Origin: Geosiphon pyriformis
Lineage: Eukaryota; Glomeromycota; Glomeromycetes; Archaeosporales; Geosiphonaceae
Length of the DNA stretch: 64,000 nucleotides
Direction: 5' to 3'
Assembly: GCA_016748015.1 (NCBI GenBank)
Contig: JAAOMT010000741.1
Location: 227,621-291,620, forward strand
The position numbers and the translations under genes are program-made. Of the stretch, positions 47,725-60,534 are shown one piece after another. Each line of letters opens with the position of its first letter. Position 1 is the first letter of the stretch. The notes under the pieces are model-generated. The model made no database searches. It saw nothing but the letters and a program-made list of their open reading frames with translations, and was not told where the DNA came from.

Positions 47725-48706
47725 TGTTACCAGAGGTTTTTGGTTTCTTCTTAGCTCTTGTATGTTTATTGTAATGCTGTTAATTCACAACTATGAGAAG
47801 TGTTTAAACCTCCGATAACTGAATTTATCTTCAAATTATCTCCTATAATTTGAACTGCTAAACTTATAAGTGAAATGGCCAGTTCCATACCAGTTGCTTT
47901 ATGTAGTTATGTTGTAGTAAATGTCAACTTTTTCCCAGGAATTGCTTGTCTGAAAGCTCACTAAAAATGTGTAGTTACTTTGCTGTGAAAGTCAACTCTT
48001 CTACAGGAATCTCATCTGTAGGCTATTCTAATGATTATAATAAGAAAATAAAAAAAATAAAATAAAAGAAATGTAAAAAAAATAGAATTCTGTCAAGAGA
48101 AACGTTTTCTATTCAGGCCTGGAATCACTAACAGTTTACTGAAATTGGTAGCTAATCAATTTTAAAATGTTAGTTGGGTTTTGAGAATTTTCCAAGTGCA
48201 ATAATTAAAGAATTTGGTTTTTTGAATTATTTGATATTTATTTCTTTTTGTGTGTGTAGGAATAGTTTTAAGTGATAAATCTAAAGTAAGATACATTTTT
48301 TCGAAGAGAGAAGCTCTTCTTTTATACAACTTGTTGTAACACTATTCTATGAACTTGAACTTTGTTCTTTTCTACAATTTCACTAAACTAAAGATACATT
48401 TCGGCAAATTACAAGTTATTTCTGTGAACTAATAGATATTTTGGTGAACTATCAATTATTTCAGCAAATTTCTACAAATTTCGGCAAACTTTTGAATGTT
48501 ATATATTTCAGAGTATTACATGATTGATCATCGCACTTAAGTTACATTTGTGTTATATACAAATTGGGTTATTAATTAAATGATAATTTCGGACATTTTG
48601 CTAATGTAATAAGTGATAATTTGAAATAATAATATATGCTAATTAATAATAAAATTTATAAGGCTAATTTCATGCTAAACAATATCTCTAATTTCGTCTG
48701 ATAACA
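47725..48706 (-). repeat. 5' LTR of gypsy element 1
   Basis: 982 bp, beginning TGTTACCAGAGG and ending CTGATAACA on the plus strand. On the minus strand it is followed, after two bases, by TGGTATTCTCTCACGG, a candidate primer-binding site starting with the TGG that pairs with a tRNA CCA end. I could not assign the tRNA. Confidence 0.9.
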
Positions 48707-48884
48707 ACATAACCAGTTACTTAGACCAGTTAAAAACACACTATGCTGATACTACAAAAGAAAATTTACCCAAAGATGACATTTTTTGAATAATAGAAAA
48801 CAGAGTTGCACTGCAAAAAACCAATCCAACTAGCCACTCAGCAGTTTTAAAGGAATCAGTTTTAATATCAACAGACTTATGCTT

Positions 48885-50867
48885 TCAAAGAGACAACAAA
48901 TTGGAAAACACATCATCACTTACAACAAGCAAAAGCTCTGAATCACCAGACATATTAACGTCTTCCATACAGCATTTCTTTTTCAAAAAAACCACTTTTC
49001 TCCTCAACTTACCAACAACTTTACTAAAAGCATTTATATATATCATAACCTCATTGACTTTAAGGCTGAGATTGCTGTTTGAAACCAAATCTTCATTAAT
49101 AAATTGTTTAAACAATTTGACCATAGAACCAACTGGTTTAACAATAAACTCAACCAAAGCAGAAAGCTTAGTTAAATCAAATTCTAAAGAAGACAATCAG
49201 AACAGCACCAAAGAATCATTAACAACAATTGGAGAAAAGGCAAAAAATGACAGAGGTGAAAATTCAAAGGAGCTCAAAGATGCAGAAGCCTTGGCATAAG
49301 ACATAAGACCAACAAAGTATGGTGCAAATATCTTAGGAGACTTAAGAAGAGGAGATGGAAGAACCTTATAATCAACAGCCAGATGGCCTAACTCTTGACA
49401 CCAAAAACAACACTGACAACCAGGAGTTTTTCACCAGATACAGCATTTTCTTAGTGTACTAGTTTTGGCAACAACAAGGTCCAAATCAGCTTGGGAGCCA
49501 AATGTAATCAGAGCAAAGTGAAAGTAATGACCAGAATTAAAAGACCAAGGAATGAAACATGTCCAACCACCAACCTGAAAAATCATATTACTAATCTCAA
49601 AGACAGTGCAGCCAAAAAAAAGATTGACCAATTTGGCCTTAAATCTATCTCAAAACAGAATAGTCTCATTTTGATTCACCAAAGAGAGAATTCTAACACT
49701 ATCTTTGTCCACCAAAACTGACCAATGATTCAGAACAGCCACAGCAGAGTCCAATTTCTTGAAATAAACCACTACATATTGCCAAATGCCAACAGGCTTC
49801 AGCACAACATGAGCAACTACACCAAAAACACTAACAGCTGTCTTAATATCAGCAACAGACACACCTAAAGGCACATTATACAATGTAACAGCAGCAGAAG
49901 GAGAGCCAGACTCAGAAACCACCAAAGCCTTGGCAATTTTAAGAGTGGCAAGGTAAACAGAGCTTGTAAACTCCACTAAAAATACAGCATCCAAAGAGAT
50001 TTAAAAAGCAAACTCCACACAAAAGAGCTTTACATTGTCTTTTACAACTGACTTTACACCCAAAAAACCATGCACAGACTAAAAAACAGCCTTAACATAA
50101 GCCAATTTGATCTTGAAAGTAGCACTAGGCACCAGAGTAGAGGCCACCCACTCAGCAAAACTTTGATGACTAGAAATAGTTTCCTAGACACTATCAGAAG
50201 TAGCACCAAAAACTAGAGAAGGAGATGATTCAGTTTTCATTTGATCAGTTCAGTTCTCAAAAACAGGTAATCCAATAGAAGGAAATTGTTTTGCTTCTAG
50301 AACCAATAAAGATCTGCCAGAAGACACCACATTTGGCAACACAGCCAGTGGTTAATCTTGGCCCATCTTAGATGATGTGCTGGATAATACTATGGAAATC
50401 TCATCTAAGATCTTATTAGGAATCACAAAGGAGTTTGGTGTAACAATAGCAGAGGCAAGCAATTGCCTTTACTTTTCTGAACTTCTGGTTTTTTTAACTA
50501 TTTTTTTTGAAGAGAAGGTGCTAACAACACCAGATATAGAAGCTATAAAGGGGAAGACCAACTTGTTAATTGGTCTATTATTAAAAACTTTTGGGCTTTT
50601 AGTTGGGATAGAGGCAACACTAGAACTAACCCAAGTGTGTCTTTTTAAGGGAATCTTGACTGGTGAGAAACCAGCCAAAGATGAAAAAGTTGCTTTAGTA
50701 GCTACCAAAGACAGCTTTTCACAATTACTGGATAAAAAGAAGGCTTCTAAAACATTCTGCCTAGTTGCTTCTACAACAGAAAGAGCTTCTCTGGTTGAAA
50801 TCTTATTAGATATTTCAGAAAAGATATCAAATGCAGTTTTTTTACTCTTTGCTTTGATTGTGATCAT
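48885..50867 (-). pseudogene. Family-B ORF1: two RRM-like domains and a knuckle
   Basis: Decayed ORF of about 650 residues. The N-terminal 130 residues (50469-50867) are open and Ser/Thr/Lys-rich. Stops then punctuate an RRM-like segment (about 49650-49994: VTLYNVPLGVSVADIKTAV, then GIWQYVVVYFKK) and a second one (49431-49631). A zinc knuckle at about 49390-49430 has lost its last Cys (CFWCQELGHLAVDY). The C-terminal helical region (48885-49196: SALVEFIVKPVGSMVKLF) is open. It is distinct in sequence from the family-A ORF1. The long plus-strand frame at 50377-50895 is its antisense shadow. Confidence 0.78.
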
Positions 50868-50895
50868 AAAATTAAGAAGACAAAGAGTTATATAG

Positions 50896-51364
50896 TATAT
50901 ATAAAATTAGTATTAAAATTAACTGTATAAATAATTATAAAAATAATTTAGGTAAAAATATTTATGTTTAATTATTAACTCTTTAAGAATATTAACTAAT
51001 TAATATTAAATTAAATATTAATAAAACTTTTAAGTAAATAAGTAATATTATTATTTATAATAATATATTGATTACAATTATACATAAAATGTATTTTTAA
51101 AGTAGATTTTTTTTTATAAAATTTAATAAAAGTGAATTTAAATTGAATTTATATTTAATTATTTATAAAAAATACATAAATTATGCTTAGTTTAGAATAT
51201 TTAAATTATTATATTATATTAAGTTGTAATTAAACTACATATATTATATAAATAAAAAATTTATTATATAATACAAAAAAAATATTAAGCAACTTAGTAA
51301 CTAAAATAACCAAAATACTAATTAGTAAAGCCAAAACAATTAACTTAAGTTTTATTATTATTAT
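50896..51364. other. AT-rich spacer
   Basis: About 470 bp of A/T sequence between the family-B 5' end and the tail of the next LINE piece. No gene or repeat is visible. Confidence 0.65.
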
Positions 51365-52450
51365 TAAATATTTAATAAGTAAAGCCCAACAGCTATTTAA
51401 TATATAAAGCCAAACTAAGTGAGTCAAACTAAATGCCATTTATGTTTTTATTATATATGATTAATTACTTGAATCAGATAAGACAACACTAAATATATAT
51501 ACTAATATATGTATTTCTACTAAATTAAAAAAAAACCACTGTTTATGCTTATCAAAACTAACTGTAAAAGATTCTATTATACTAAACAACTAAACTATTT
51601 TATCTAACAATATAAATACTATACAATAAAACAAACTTAAAACTATGTTATTATTTTTGACTAATTCAGTCTTTTTTATATCTATTTTATGCTTCAATCT
51701 TATGAACTATATTTTAGTCTAATATAATTCTACCAAATATTTTACATATTTAACAAAAACAAAAGCTGTTTTTACTCTTTCATCAAAAACTATAGCAGCT
51801 TTAACATATCAGTTTCTTAGCACAAATTTTTTACAAATTATTATATACAAATTCATATTTAATAAACACTAAAAAAATGTTTGCAAAACAGCAGAAAAAA
51901 GTAAACAGTAAGTATTCATCAATAATATCCATTTTTCAGAAGCTTTTACCAAAATATACTTTTAAATACTACTATCTTCAACATAAGCAAAAACATAGTT
52001 GAATAATTTCATCTTATTATATAGTAAACACAGTATACCAAAATATAATTTATCATATAATTTTTTTTTAACTGCTATCAGTAGTTGTCTGTATACAGCC
52101 TTTATTAAGTATATATATATATTTGCAGATTTTTTACTAATAAATTCAGAGAACATATGCAAGTCAAGATGCCAAACTCTTATAGTAGCTAACCAATTTA
52201 TCTCTTTAATCAGTGCATTTAAAATTACATTAAAACTAAAGCCAGTTTTTTATTAAACATAACAAACAGATCTGTATAAATTGCAAATAAAATAATAAAT
52301 ATTATCAAATACAATTATATTTTCAGCTATTATGAAACATTCTTGAATTTTAATTAATAAAGAAAAAAAAGAGTAAACAGTTTTATCTGTCATTTTATCA
52401 GCTTAAATATTGCCTAAAATACTCAAATAATTTTTAACTTTTACTTATGT
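51365..52450 (-). mobile_element. LINE family A, copy 6 (5'-truncated, very AT-decayed)
   Basis: Minus-strand 3' fragment of about 1.1 kb. The tail (51365-51500) keeps the shared motif. An open stretch at 51962-52162 (KAVYRQLLIAVKKKLYDKLY) aligns residue by residue with KAVHRRLPVAIRKRLYDKCY of the best copy. Further upstream the end of RNase H is readable (VKVKNYLSILGNI, about 52410). The zinc-motif Cys are mostly replaced (LLYNKMKLFNYVFAYV), and composition is far more AT-rich than in other copies, making it the oldest piece. Confidence 0.82.
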
Positions 52451-52959
52451 AATTAAATTTTAAAAACACTAATATAAACTAATTATAAAATTAAAAATAA
52501 TAATAACAAACAATTAAATATATAATAATTAAAAAAACTAAAAAAACAAAAGTTTTAACATAAAATTTAATATTAATATAATAAAATTTAAAAACTTTAA
52601 AATAATTTATAAGCTTAAAATAAGACACTTTATAACTTACAGCTAAATAATTTAAATTTTAATATCTAAAATAATATTAATTATTAAGACTTTTTTATTA
52701 AATATAATATTTTTTTAAAGTATTAATTTTAATAATAACAATATTTAAATTTGTTTTAAAATTAAAATTAAAAATAATAATAATATACTATAATTATCAA
52801 ATAAAATTAACAAAATAAAAATTTAAGTTATTAATTAGCATAAAATTGTATTTATAATTCTATTATTAATTAATATATATTATTATTTTACTTATTAATT
52901 AATTAAATTATTAAATATTAATATTTAATTAATAATTTAATAAAAGCTTCTTTCTTTCC
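52451..52959. other. AT-rich spacer
   Basis: Low-complexity A/T with TAA-type microsatellite patches, between two LINE pieces. I see nothing coding. Confidence 0.65.
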
Positions 52960-53082
52960 TTTATCTTAAATTCCTAAAAAAGAGTCAAAAGTTTTCTGAA
53001 AGAAGTTTTTTACAATTCAGTACAATAAATCTAAACTCTTTATTCTTGACTATGAGATTACTATTGGCTGTAATATTGCTGT

Positions 53083-54882
53083 TATGAAGAAAACTACTAA
53101 AGTTTTTGGTTTTAATGATGGCTTTAGACCTGTTCTTCTAAGAAAAAAAAGGAGAGGTGGTGTTTTAGAAGATGGTTCTAGTGGTAAAAATATTGGTTTT
53201 AAAGTTTAAAATAGTCACTCATGGGGTTCAAAGACTGGTGATACTACTGAGTCTAATAGTATTAATATAAAGGAAGAATGCCTGGTAAAAGAAACCAGTT
53301 TTAATTATGGTAAAAGTGGTGCTTTTGCTGGAGGTAATCCTAATCAAACACTTATGGATTCAAAAGTTAAAACCAAAATGTTGGGTAAACCTTTGGGAAA
53401 AATTAATTTCTCAATAAATGGTTATGACAATGATATTCTTTTGGACATCTCACTAAAACTTTTCTCACTTGTAAAAAATTTGGTCAACATTTCTGTTCAT
53501 AAATCTTTTGCTTTGGATATTGGTTTGGATCAAGTTGCTAGAAAATTATCTTAGAAAAAGCTTGTGGTTATTAGAAAGTTGTTTTCGAAAATCAATGATT
53601 TTGGGAAGGTCTCTACTCTCTCAAAATTTGCTGGAATCATCAGAACATTATTTACTTTCAAATTAAGCTTGGCACAGACTTCCAAAAAGGCTGAGGATGT
53701 AAAAATTTTAGTAAATAGCAATCTTAAAAAATCTTCTAAATGCTTAGATCAGACCATGGTGGTAAAGAAAATTCCAGTTGAAACATTAGCTAAGACTATG
53801 TGTGTTGCACTATCTGAGTTTGGTATAATTAAGTCAATTAAGATGCAGTTGGTGAGATTATGGCAAAAGGCTGTGGTTGAGTTTGACCAATCAGATCAGG
53901 CTGATTTGGTCGCAGCTAGATAGTTCATCTTGATTGGAAAAGACATAATGCATGTAGTTAGATCAAATTTAGACAAGAAGACATGAAACATGAAGGATTA
54001 CTATAGAGCACTGCTCTATACTCTGCCAATGGAAACAAATACTCACAACATCTGAGATTTCATTGGTTCTGTGGATGGAAAAACATGTGTAATCAATTGT
54101 CATCTTATTATGTATGCTTAGGCCAGATGTATTGTTGTTTATTTCAAATTAGCTGAATTCTTGAATGTTGTCATGGACACTACTCCAGTTTTAAGGGACA
54201 TGAATCTACATTGGTCTTGTTTGGGTTTTTCTAAATGTGCTAAGTATAAAAAAATGTGTCATATGTTATTGGGCTATTCTGTGAGTGGGAATCTTTCCTC
54301 TAAAAAATCTTCTCATAGAGCACTTTTAGATATAGATAAAAGCAGACTGGCTACCATTTATGCCAAGTGTTTGGCTCCTGTTGCTCATTTTGTCATTTTT
54401 GGTGGAGTTTCTTGGGCAAAGATAAATAGTGGATCTTTATTTTCTCATCTTTCTGTGTAAAATAGTTCAGTTAACTCTGGCTTCTCTTTGGAAATGAAGC
54501 CTACTCTTCCTAATACAAAAAACATTGAAAAAAAGTTTGCTGTTTTGAAGAGTGGTCTTGTCAGTCTTACAGAACAAATTAATGAGTTGGCTAAGAGATT
54601 GAACTCATTCATGCTGGCAGTTTTCTAGCCTAGCTCTGAATGTTAGCTGTTGGTAATCCCTCTCTCTATTACAGAATTAGGTGGATAATTTAGTAATAGA
54701 AGAGAGTTTGGATAAGACTACAGGTGGTGAGACTGCTGCGAATTTAGACTCTTCTACCTTTTCTAAAGTGAAAAGACTAGAAAACATGCTGAAAGGACTT
54801 TCTGCTTTGGTTCTGAGTCTAACAACAAGATTTGATAGTTCGATCTTGGCTGGTAATATATTTTCCAAATCTCTTTCTTAAT
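53083..54882 (+). pseudogene. LINE ORF1, copy 5, broken
   Basis: Recognisable pieces in order: a Lys/Arg-rich N-terminus (LRKKRRGG), KSFALDIGLDQVARKLS, an RRM-like segment at 53750-53923 (VVKKIPVETLAKTMCVALSE, then LVRLWQKAVVEFDQ), and the knuckle region at about 54230-54280 (CAKYKKMCHMLLGY, with two positions of the CX2CX4HX4C pattern lost). A C-terminal coiled coil (KVKRLENMLKGLSALVLSL) runs up to the TAA at 54880-54882. Several in-frame stops. Confidence 0.8.
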
Positions 54883-57800
54883 GACTAGTCTAGTTTGGAA
54901 GATTGTCACATGTAATATTAAAGGTATGAACAATCTTACTAAGCAAGAAAATATTATGCATTGACATAAAAACATGAACAATCTGATTTCAATTTTTACA
55001 GAAACAAAACTGAAAGGGAAGATTTGTTTATGGATTGTTAACAAATTTGATAGTGTCCATGTGTTTACTTCTGGTTATTTGGGTGCAGGTGTTGCTGTGA
55101 TTATGGACAATTCTCTGGCAAAGCACATGTGTAAAATTTTTGAGGTGCCTGATCAGCTTTTATCAAATTGCTTTTTAAAAATAAACTTTCTGTTTCGATC
55201 TTAGAGATTTATGCTGGTGCTTCTTTGGCAGTTTGGTTCTTCCAAGCTGGTGAAATCAATTCTATGATTTCTAAAGCTGTGAATGAGTCTTCTTTCATTG
55301 TTTTGGGTGGTGATTTCAATGAAAATGGCTTCCATAAGTGCACCAGTTTCAAAAGGTGTTTAGATCTTGGTTTGGTCAATTTCTTGAATAGAAGTTCTTA
55401 TGTAAAAATACCAACATGGGCTAACTTTTGGGGTGTGGCTAAAACAATCAATTTTTTGTTCATTTTTTCAAACTTGGTTAATGTTGTAGTGGATTGCAAT
55501 GTATTTGATATTGGGGAATTTTTTGATATTGATCATCAGACTGTTTCCATGTTGGTAGATTTGGACAGATTGCTTGATGTGCAGCTGAACTCTTTTTACA
55601 AACAAGTAAATAAGGATTGTTGGAAATTTGATTACAAAAATGTAGAAGATGTCAGATGGGCTAAGTTCAAAAAAGATACGGCAGCAAATGTTGCTATGTT
55701 TCATGATAAGTTTTTTGCATCTGGGAAGCACTTAGACTTGGATGTGATATGAAATACTCTTTTTAGAGTATTATGTCTATTAGCTAATATGGTTTTTAAG
55801 AGAAAATAGTCCAAAAACTATGACAGTGTTTTTATGAAGAGATTGTCCAAGTTTCACAAGCTGGAGCTTTTGGTGTCTAAAGTTGTTAAGGCTTTTTGTC
55901 TGGTTTCTAGTAAGGAGTTTGCATCTTTGCTTAATAAGTAGCATATTTTGGATGTAGTCAATGTCTCTGTAGTGAAATCTTTCTTTCTTTCAGATTCTTG
56001 TTTTGACACTATTCATTCAGTTTTGGCTAAGATTAGAAAGTTTTATTGTTCTTCCAAAATGTCAAAATCGGAGTGTGCTAGAGATTTTCAAATCAGATTG
56101 GCAATTGATAAGAGGATAGAAAGCTTTAAGTTGAACAAAAGTCATACTATTAGGAGTGTATTGGAGCATTTTTTTCACAAGATTACTCTAAATTACTTGG
56201 TTGTTAATAGTGAATTGGTTCTGGATTCTAACCTGGTTAAGGCCAAAATGGATGTAATTATAGAAGAGTGGACTAGGAAACATGTGATGGTAATTAATAT
56301 TTCTGATGACTAGTGTCACTAATATCAACTTTTAAAGTATGTTTTTAATGATGCTTTCTTTGGTGTAATATGTCTGATTGATTTCAATGATATGCTTAGT
56401 GTGATTTCAAATCTGTCTAATGAAAAAGCAGTTGGTCTTTCTAGTATTTCAAATAAATTATAGAAACATTGTGACCAATCAGTTTTGAATATGCTTTTGG
56501 TGCTTCTAAATTCTTGTTTGTGTAGTAAATCTGTTCCCAAGCCTTGGAGAAAAACTTAAGTGTTAATGATCCCCAAATTATATGAGTGAGAAGGAGTTCT
56601 TACAAATACCTATCCAATTGCTTTGATTAAAACAGCTTGCAAGATCCTTTCCAAAAAATTTTCAGACAGGATTTTTTCAGCATGCAGTATTTTTAATGTA
56701 TTTAGAGAGGATAATTTTTCTGTTTTAAAAGGCACAATAATACAATCTTCTATTTTTACAATTGGTTCAGTTATTAAAAATGCTTTGGAAAAAGACCATG
56801 AACTCTGGCTTGTTTTACAAAACATGCAGAAGACTTATGACTCTGTCGGGTAGAAGCATTTTAGAAAAAGCTTAGTTAGAATAAAGATGTGTAATAAATT
56901 TATTCAATTTTTTGGCAGCATTCATAATGATTGGGTTAACAGAGTTATAACTGATTTTGGGTTAACAAGTGATTATTAGGTACATGATAGTTTGGACCAA
57001 AAAGAGATATTTTTACCTTTTTTTTGGCACATATTTTATGATCCTCTGTTGTATGAAGTCAAAAGGCAGACAAATGTGTATGGATACAAATTGAATTCAC
57101 ATTTTATTGCCAAAACTGATCACTCAGAATCTCAAACTGGTTTGACATCTTTTTTTGCTGCTGGTGTATTTGTTGATAATACAATTTGGATTGGTAACAG
57201 CCAAATCACTACTCAGCATATTCTTAATATTGTTAGTAAATTTTTTTGGCTCAATGACATTTCAATCAACAATAAAAAAACTGTGGCCATTCCCATTAAT
57301 TGTAGAGTTGTGCACCCTTTCTTGTTGATCAGTGGCTTGCTTATTTTTATTGCTAAAAAAAGAGAGTTTTATTAGTACCTAGATATTTTTCTGTCTACTA
57401 AAAATTTGTTGAAGCCCAGCTTGACTAAGGCTCATGTAAACATTTGTTTTTTTGCCAATTTTGTTTTGAGAAAAACTATCTTTGATAAACAGTTTTTATA
57501 TTTGGTATCAGTAGTTCTTTTCTTAATTGTCAGCTATAGGTCTCAATTTAGTTTTGTTTTTGTTGGTGTGTGTAATAAGTAAGACACTTTGATTTACAAA
57601 GGCTTGAAATCCAAATTTGGTCTTCTGCATAACTTTTCCAATAATGCACTTCACTATTCCTTATTATATAATTTAAAAACTTTTGAACAGATTTAAGCTG
57701 AAAGCAAATTGGCTTCTGTTGTTTGGTTTTTGAATTTGGTTGGTATTCTGAGTCATCTGTTTGCACATAGATTACATAATCTGCAAGTGCTTAACTGAAA

Positions 57801-60378
57801 TCCTCACCATCCTTTGCTTTTTTTATTTTATGTCAATATTAATCTGTCAAATAATTTTTTAGCTAGTGTAGTCCATATTTTTCTGAAGTGTAATCTGTTT
57901 CTGGGTGGTTTTGTGACTAATGTTTTTCGTTTCCAGAGTGATATCCCTTTGTCTCTTGTTCTCAGTAGTTCTAAGTTTTTCAAATATGTCTTTTCATTTT
58001 GACAGTATGAGATTGCTTTTGCTAAGCAGCTTTGCAATTGTGCTGGTGCAGTTTTTAATTGGAAAACATTTAAGTGGTGGAAAAGATTGAACCTGCATGG
58101 CCCAATTCCTAACTGGTTTGGGCTTTCTGTTTGTTTTCTTAATAGTGCTTCTTTTTTTCCCATTTGTTCTCTTTTTTTGGTAGATATTAATTTATTAGAC
58201 ATTCTTGAGTCCCATGAATTTGGGATTATTTGTGACTGTTTGTTGGGTGTTAATGCTGGTTGTCTTTCTGTTTATACAGATGGATCTCTTAACAGTTTGG
58301 AAATTCTTGACATGAAGGCTGGCACAGCAGTTTTTTTTGAGAATATTAATTTGGGTTTGGATGTTAAAGTTTCTGGTTTGGTGTTCTCCATTATGACTGA
58401 GCTACAAGTTGTTGCTTTGGCACTTGAATGCATTTTTTTTTCTAATTTGGTTCAAATTTTCTCAGACAATTAGTCTGCTCTGGATGCTTGTAAATTGGAG
58501 TTGGGCTTGTTGTGTCTTGACTTCCAGAATTGGTGTTGGGTTAAGCGTCGTCATATCATGAATATTATTCATGAAAAGAGTTTAGAAATCAGTTGACATA
58601 AGATTAAAAATTATTTGAGTGTCTTGGGCAATAAGTGTGTTGATACTTTCACAAAGACTGCTTGTTTCTCTAATCAGTATTTCTTTTATTATATTGCTAA
58701 ATGTTATATTAGGGCTGGTGGTGGCATTTTTTTTGCTAATTCTAGATATTTTGTTCATAATATATTTCAGTCTGTTCATTGAACATGCTGGAAGGTTGGC
58801 TCTAGTTCTCAAATTGTGGTGGATTTTTTGCATGCAAACATTGATTGGTTTAGGTCATTTTTGATGTGGCATCCTGATTCACATTTGACCTCTAATTTTA
58901 TTAGTAGGAGTACTATTGGCACTTGCACTTATTTTATAAAGGCTTTGCATTACCAGTATTACTCATAGAATATAGGAAATATATATTAGCATAAATTAGC
59001 CAATCAGAAGTAACTGTAGTAAATGTGGAATTCCAGGATTCTTTTTAGAAGAATTGCAAGATTCCAGGAATTTTAGGATTCTTATACAAGGAATTACAGG
59101 ATTCTAAGAATTGCAGAATTTCTGATGTAAAGAATTGAAGAATTGAGAAATCTCAATTATGTATATATAGTGATAAAGTTAGAAGCAGAAAAGACAGACC
59201 TCTCAGTTTAGATTTAATCTAAGCAACCTTCCACATCACAAATATCAATAAATAATTATTCAATAGCTTAAATTCACTCTCCACTATCAACATTTCATGT
59301 TGATAACAATTGATACTTAACCACACTGGAACAATAGCTCTTAATCATGACTATTAACAGGATACCAATATTCATTGTCTTGGCTTATTTTTCTTTTATT
59401 TTCTTTTTATCTTGTTATTTCTTTGTTTTACTAATTGATTGAAAATTAAGTGCTGAATTATTAATGTCAAGAATAGTCTGATAAAAGGCCCCAAAGGAAG
59501 GATATAGGAATTAAGAATTTAAGAATTTAAGGATAGCTTACCAGAAAAACATTTCTGCTAGATTACCAGTCACCATACTGAGAAAAAAATTCAATAGAAT
59601 TGCAATTCTGAGAGGCTACTGGGAAGATAACAATTGAATCTCTGTTTATTATACAAAAAACTCCACAACAAACCTTTAGATCAACAAGATCTTCAGAAGT
59701 CAACATCATTAAATCAATTAAGCACCAAGTTATGGGTTTGTTATTTGCTCTAAGACCCCAAATATTCATCTGTAATACTGGCTTTCTGTTGCTGTTTATA
59801 AGTGTTTGTATGCTAAGAATTATCCAAGTGTAATATGTTTGTTTTATGAGGATATTGAGGTCTTAGACCATGTTTTCTTCTGTTTATTTGATTCTGATGT
59901 TTATGTTTAGTTGCTGGACACTTATGCAGCTAAATAGGAAGTGATTTCTGGTTTGTCTTATTTAGTCTCATGTGTATCACAATGTTTGAGTTTCTGTTCT
60001 TCTAATGTTGTTGTATATGTGACTTTGAGCAAGGGTTTTATCTTCAATGATTAGTATTGGGAGTCTCTTTTTATTTTTAAAGATTTTAAAATTGCGGGTT
60101 GAACAGTTGTGAACTTTGTGTGCAGATTTGGCCTTGCATTCAGAGAGGAGATTTGATTAATTTATGTCAAACACCAGGCATTTATAGAAAAAAATGAACT
60201 AATTTCACATAATGGGTCTGTTTTAGTCTCAGTATTTGAGCTTTCTTTAGTGTTTTCTGCTAGTGTAGTTAAATTTTTGGGTATTGTTGATGCTTTTAGT
60301 GTTAGTTTTGGTTTTCATAATTATTGTCAGTTTTTTTCAGGTTTAGATAGTATGGTTTTAGTTTGTATATATGTATAG
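54881..60378 (+). pseudogene. LINE ORF2, copy 5, broken and split by an LTR
   Basis: The ATG sits in TAATGA overlapping the ORF1 stop. Endonuclease 54890-55600 (CNIKG, TETKL, GGDFNENG, DIDHQTVS) is largely readable. RT 56600-57400 has motif A as LQNM (Asp to Asn) and the FVDD box as FVDN (57167-57190). RNase H 58250-58700 keeps TDGS and TELQ. The zinc region is interrupted by the LTR at 58957 and resumes at 59778 (VAVYKCLYAKNY, then CLFYEDIEVLDHVFFC with one Cys lost). The C-terminus runs to a TAG at about 60378. Many stops. Confidence 0.82.
58957..59777 (+). mobile_element. Solo LTR, family A, inside LINE ORF2
   Basis: 821 bp starting TATTACTCATAG (TG mutated to TA) and ending CATCTGTAATA. 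It matches 37664-38590 throughout and contains the same GGAATTCC-like repeats and a TATATATAG box. The flanking 4 bases are CCAG on the left and CTGG on the right. Both are explained as one original CCGG target that lost its CpG in two different ways. The ORF2 reading frame resumes directly after it. Confidence 0.88.
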
Positions 60379-60534
60379 TATTGTTCTGATTAGTTTGAGT
60401 GGCTGGTTACATATAGAAAATGCATGATTCATGCTTAGTTTAGATCACTTAGTTAATATATTGTATTAGGTAGTGTTTGAACTTCACTTGTTAAATAATA
60501 ATAATAATAAAAAATAATTTAATTTATATATTAT

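Larger units (their letters stand above)
38909..48706 (-). mobile_element. Ty3/gypsy element 1, complete with two LTRs and ACAT duplication
   Basis: 9,798 bp on the minus strand, with LTRs of 962 bp (38909-39870) and 982 bp (47725-48706) that begin TGTTA and end TAACA. ACAT stands on both sides (38905-38908 and 48707-48710). Order of coding parts from the 5' LTR is gag (zinc knuckle), protease, Cys-rich module, dUTPase-like domain, reverse transcriptase, RNase H, integrase with GPY/F end, then an extra ORF. Protease-RT-RNaseH-integrase order identifies Ty3/gypsy. Stops occur in nearly every domain, and the two LTRs differ by many transitions, so the insertion is old and inactive. A purine-rich stretch (GAGGAGAAGG, minus strand, about 39874-39886) precedes the 3' LTR as polypurine tract. 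Confidence 0.93.
38812..50895 (-). mobile_element. Family-B LINE-like unit, split by a gypsy element
   Basis: Minus-strand unit whose two parts, 48707-50895 and 38812-38908, rejoin when the nested 9.8 kb gypsy element is removed. The right part holds a decayed ORF1 (start 50867). The left part is the last about 95 bp of the shared LINE 3' tail, ending in an A-rich run. Without the insert it would be about 2.3 kb: ORF1, then tail, with no ORF2. It has the same architecture as the piece at 37419-38697. Confidence 0.8.
52960..60515 (+). mobile_element. LINE family A, copy 5 (near full length, split by LTR)
   Basis: Plus-strand LINE of about 6.7 kb plus an 821-bp LTR inserted at 58957-59777. ORF1 lies at about 53080-54882, ORF2 at 54881-60378, and the tail ends in a (TAA)n run at about 60495-60515. 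It is a relative of copy 1. Both ORFs are broken by stops and frame changes. The 5' leader is shorter or more diverged than in copy 2, so the left end is approximate. Confidence 0.85.

Noticed and set aside
50377-50895. 172-codon plus-strand ORF
   Set aside because: It is antisense to the family-B ORF1, which has RRM-like and zinc-knuckle features on the minus strand.
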